Positions 63,901-64,000 of a stretch of 64,000 nt of DNA are shown piece by piece; the first letter of the stretch is position 1; each line of letters starts with the position of its first letter. The translations under genes were made by a program, and so were the position numbers. Under the pieces are notes generated by a model. That model did no database searches. It was not told the DNA's origin and saw only the letters and a list, made by a program, of their open reading frames with translations. Source of the stretch: Flagellimonas yonaguniensis (GTDB taxonomy: Bacteria > Bacteroidota > Bacteroidia > Flavobacteriales > Flavobacteriaceae); the NCBI RefSeq assembly GCF_029193885.1, contig NZ_JARFVB010000001.1, positions 1-64,000 on the forward strand, in the 5' to 3' direction.

Positions 63901-64000
63901 ACTCTCAAATGCTTTTTCCTTTTCTAACTCGACAAATGCATTAGCAAAAACCTCTGCGTCACCCGCATTGAATAAATTAACTACTAATTTATCTATATAT
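60913..64000 (-). CDS. Large HerA/FtsK-type ATPase, N terminus beyond the window
   Basis: The frame stays open from the stop at 60913 to the window edge, at least 1028 residues. A TTG at 63765 is not the real start, because 78 further codons continue upstream. The C-terminal third is a HerA/FtsK-like ATPase: Walker A FGVQGGGKSYTIG (near 61980-62005), Walker B FIVFDEAH (near 61285-61305) and sensor-like IMIASQDPPSLP. The N-terminal two thirds have no domain I can name; an acidic linker (about 62150-62400) joins them. The size and build resemble DptH-like (DndH) restriction ATPases. It forms an operon with the PP2C gene. Confidence 0.85.
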   Translation of the reverse strand, partial: YIDKLVVNLFNAGDAEVFANAFVELEKEKAFESINYEVRIFKGDDKIIEHGEALKTLINPESNISEEAEAFSQPSKNRLFPKLRFSINDISDFLKDPSSYTSHLSFLVSPFPITIELIKPTIEDRNFYLNGLITESTVKVDENGSQIKWNRFIESNKLPVKYDTAGANGIKLFENLQSFVSGALVSKHTLSIPSTQLRLNDKDKVLLTHLHDYSDWVITFDKNLGPQIFDQPSKDGKIPFLLDYVPGEEALGISSYLTTRPTSEVLGLLGPHFEEFNLDIHNEEDEHKIKILLEDLRAVSSSLVLQLNSSKNKAFEVIGSAFTKRVLEKKEMLEDAFLIPIDLHQNLFENLPSGSKSRADNLLVSINPDKKEILISVIEIKCRKALGQNEKDALRLKMLDQIENTIEALRNHFDPSYNNSFDRLDREIKNKELKSLLTFYLERAHRYEYLSNKAYNQYLAFLQKLDSGFSLHFRKLGLIFDFAASERHKKVVVDNESTFFTFGGKLIDDILDPNSDLNTKRLEESDFDKDLTKAFGNISELKPFIQRFKSNLESNENTSDSSGDDKVENSTEADSQPDNPTVRPPTEQKEYPKDQEGTLRAAETEIELNTDIDSVEFMSNHNEHICPEFDILIGKTSPSNQFGILGESILQKKIAIDLSETNTISLFGVQGGGKSYTIGTISEMVLKQFSNINLLPAPLAGVIFHYSESMDYAPEFTSMIYSNDQNKELEKLKLRYGAEPNNIEDVIILTPKDKIEERQAEYPSIKVLPIAFNSKELNVQDWLFILGAIGNDSTYIRQLKAIMKQHRSNITINALSESVEDSELLSNSQKALARQKLSFAREYIDDSFMMRDVLMPGRLVVVDLRDEFIVKDEALGLFVIMLNIFSAVKNINGLHFNKFIVFDEAHKYMDNKDLTGNIVTAIREMRHKGVSIMIASQDPPSLPNEIIELSSVVLLHKFNSPQWLKHIQKSITQLSTLTPADMSALTPGEGFLWATKATEKSISIKPVKVSTRPRVTKHGGGTIQATGN

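Noticed and set aside
1..64000. CRISPR array
   Set aside because: No regularly spaced direct repeats of 24-40 bp and no cas genes were seen on either strand.

Overview
The window looks like a chromosome segment of a marine-type Flavobacteriaceae bacterium (Bacteroidota), perhaps Muricauda/Allomuricauda-like. This rests on SusC/SusD pairs, carboxypeptidase-like TonB receptors, TAnnTTTG-type -7 promoter elements, few Shine-Dalgarno sequences, moderate-to-low GC and LytTR two-component genes. The genus is an inference from protein style, not from a marker gene.

Layout. 1-2.3 kb: start of an IS256-like transposase, a repeat-rich gene-free stretch and a tyrosine recombinase next to tRNA-Arg(CCU), probably the edge of an integrated element. 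2.4-23.1 kb: a sulfur/respiration block. It holds thiosulfate-type YeeE/YedE transporters, DUF2892 proteins, an RND-adaptor-TolC efflux system, two sulfide:quinone-oxidoreductase-like flavoproteins, cytochrome bd oxidase, a fatty-acid-hydroxylase-fold protein, a cytochrome c/DUF3365 lipoprotein, an HMA protein, a rhodanese, an MBL-rhodanese persulfide dioxygenase, a SulP transporter and a Crp/Fnr regulator. Eight promoters here carry a GTnACN4GTnAC-type inverted repeat. In seven it lies 22 nt from a TAnnTTTG-like -7 box, in one 23 nt (one of the seven has only half an operator). The block therefore looks like one local regulon that takes in sulfide, oxidises it to persulfide and sulfite and passes electrons to a high-affinity oxidase.

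23.2-40.8 kb: a phosphonate block. A SusC/SusD-led operon carries an NPP-type phosphodiesterase with a PA14 domain, an MBL hydrolase, a PbfA-like (1-hydroxy-2-aminoethylphosphonate) lyase, a purple-acid-phosphatase-like enzyme and an alkaline-phosphatase-superfamily enzyme. A second operon carries a PhnX-like HAD hydrolase, a PbfD-like FAD oxidoreductase and a DUF5690 transporter, with a divergent Na+/solute symporter and an XRE-cupin regulator. Together they read as outer-membrane capture, de-esterification and C-P cleavage of an aminophosphonate ester.

40.9-43.4 kb: a LytTR/LytS two-component pair and a YceI protein. 43.4-53.8 kb: a metal-homeostasis segment (P1B ATPase, Fur-family regulator, thioredoxin, TonB receptor, DtxR regulator, membrane-anchored DtxR-FeoA protein and a FeoB split into two genes) bounded by two tRNA-Asn 3'-end fragments in the same orientation. 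53.8-64.0 kb: a mobilizable element starting at the second tRNA fragment (recombinase, relaxase, MobC, probable oriT, excisionase-like HTH). It carries a PP2C phosphatase overlapping a large HerA/FtsK-type ATPase that runs off the window end and is a candidate defence module.
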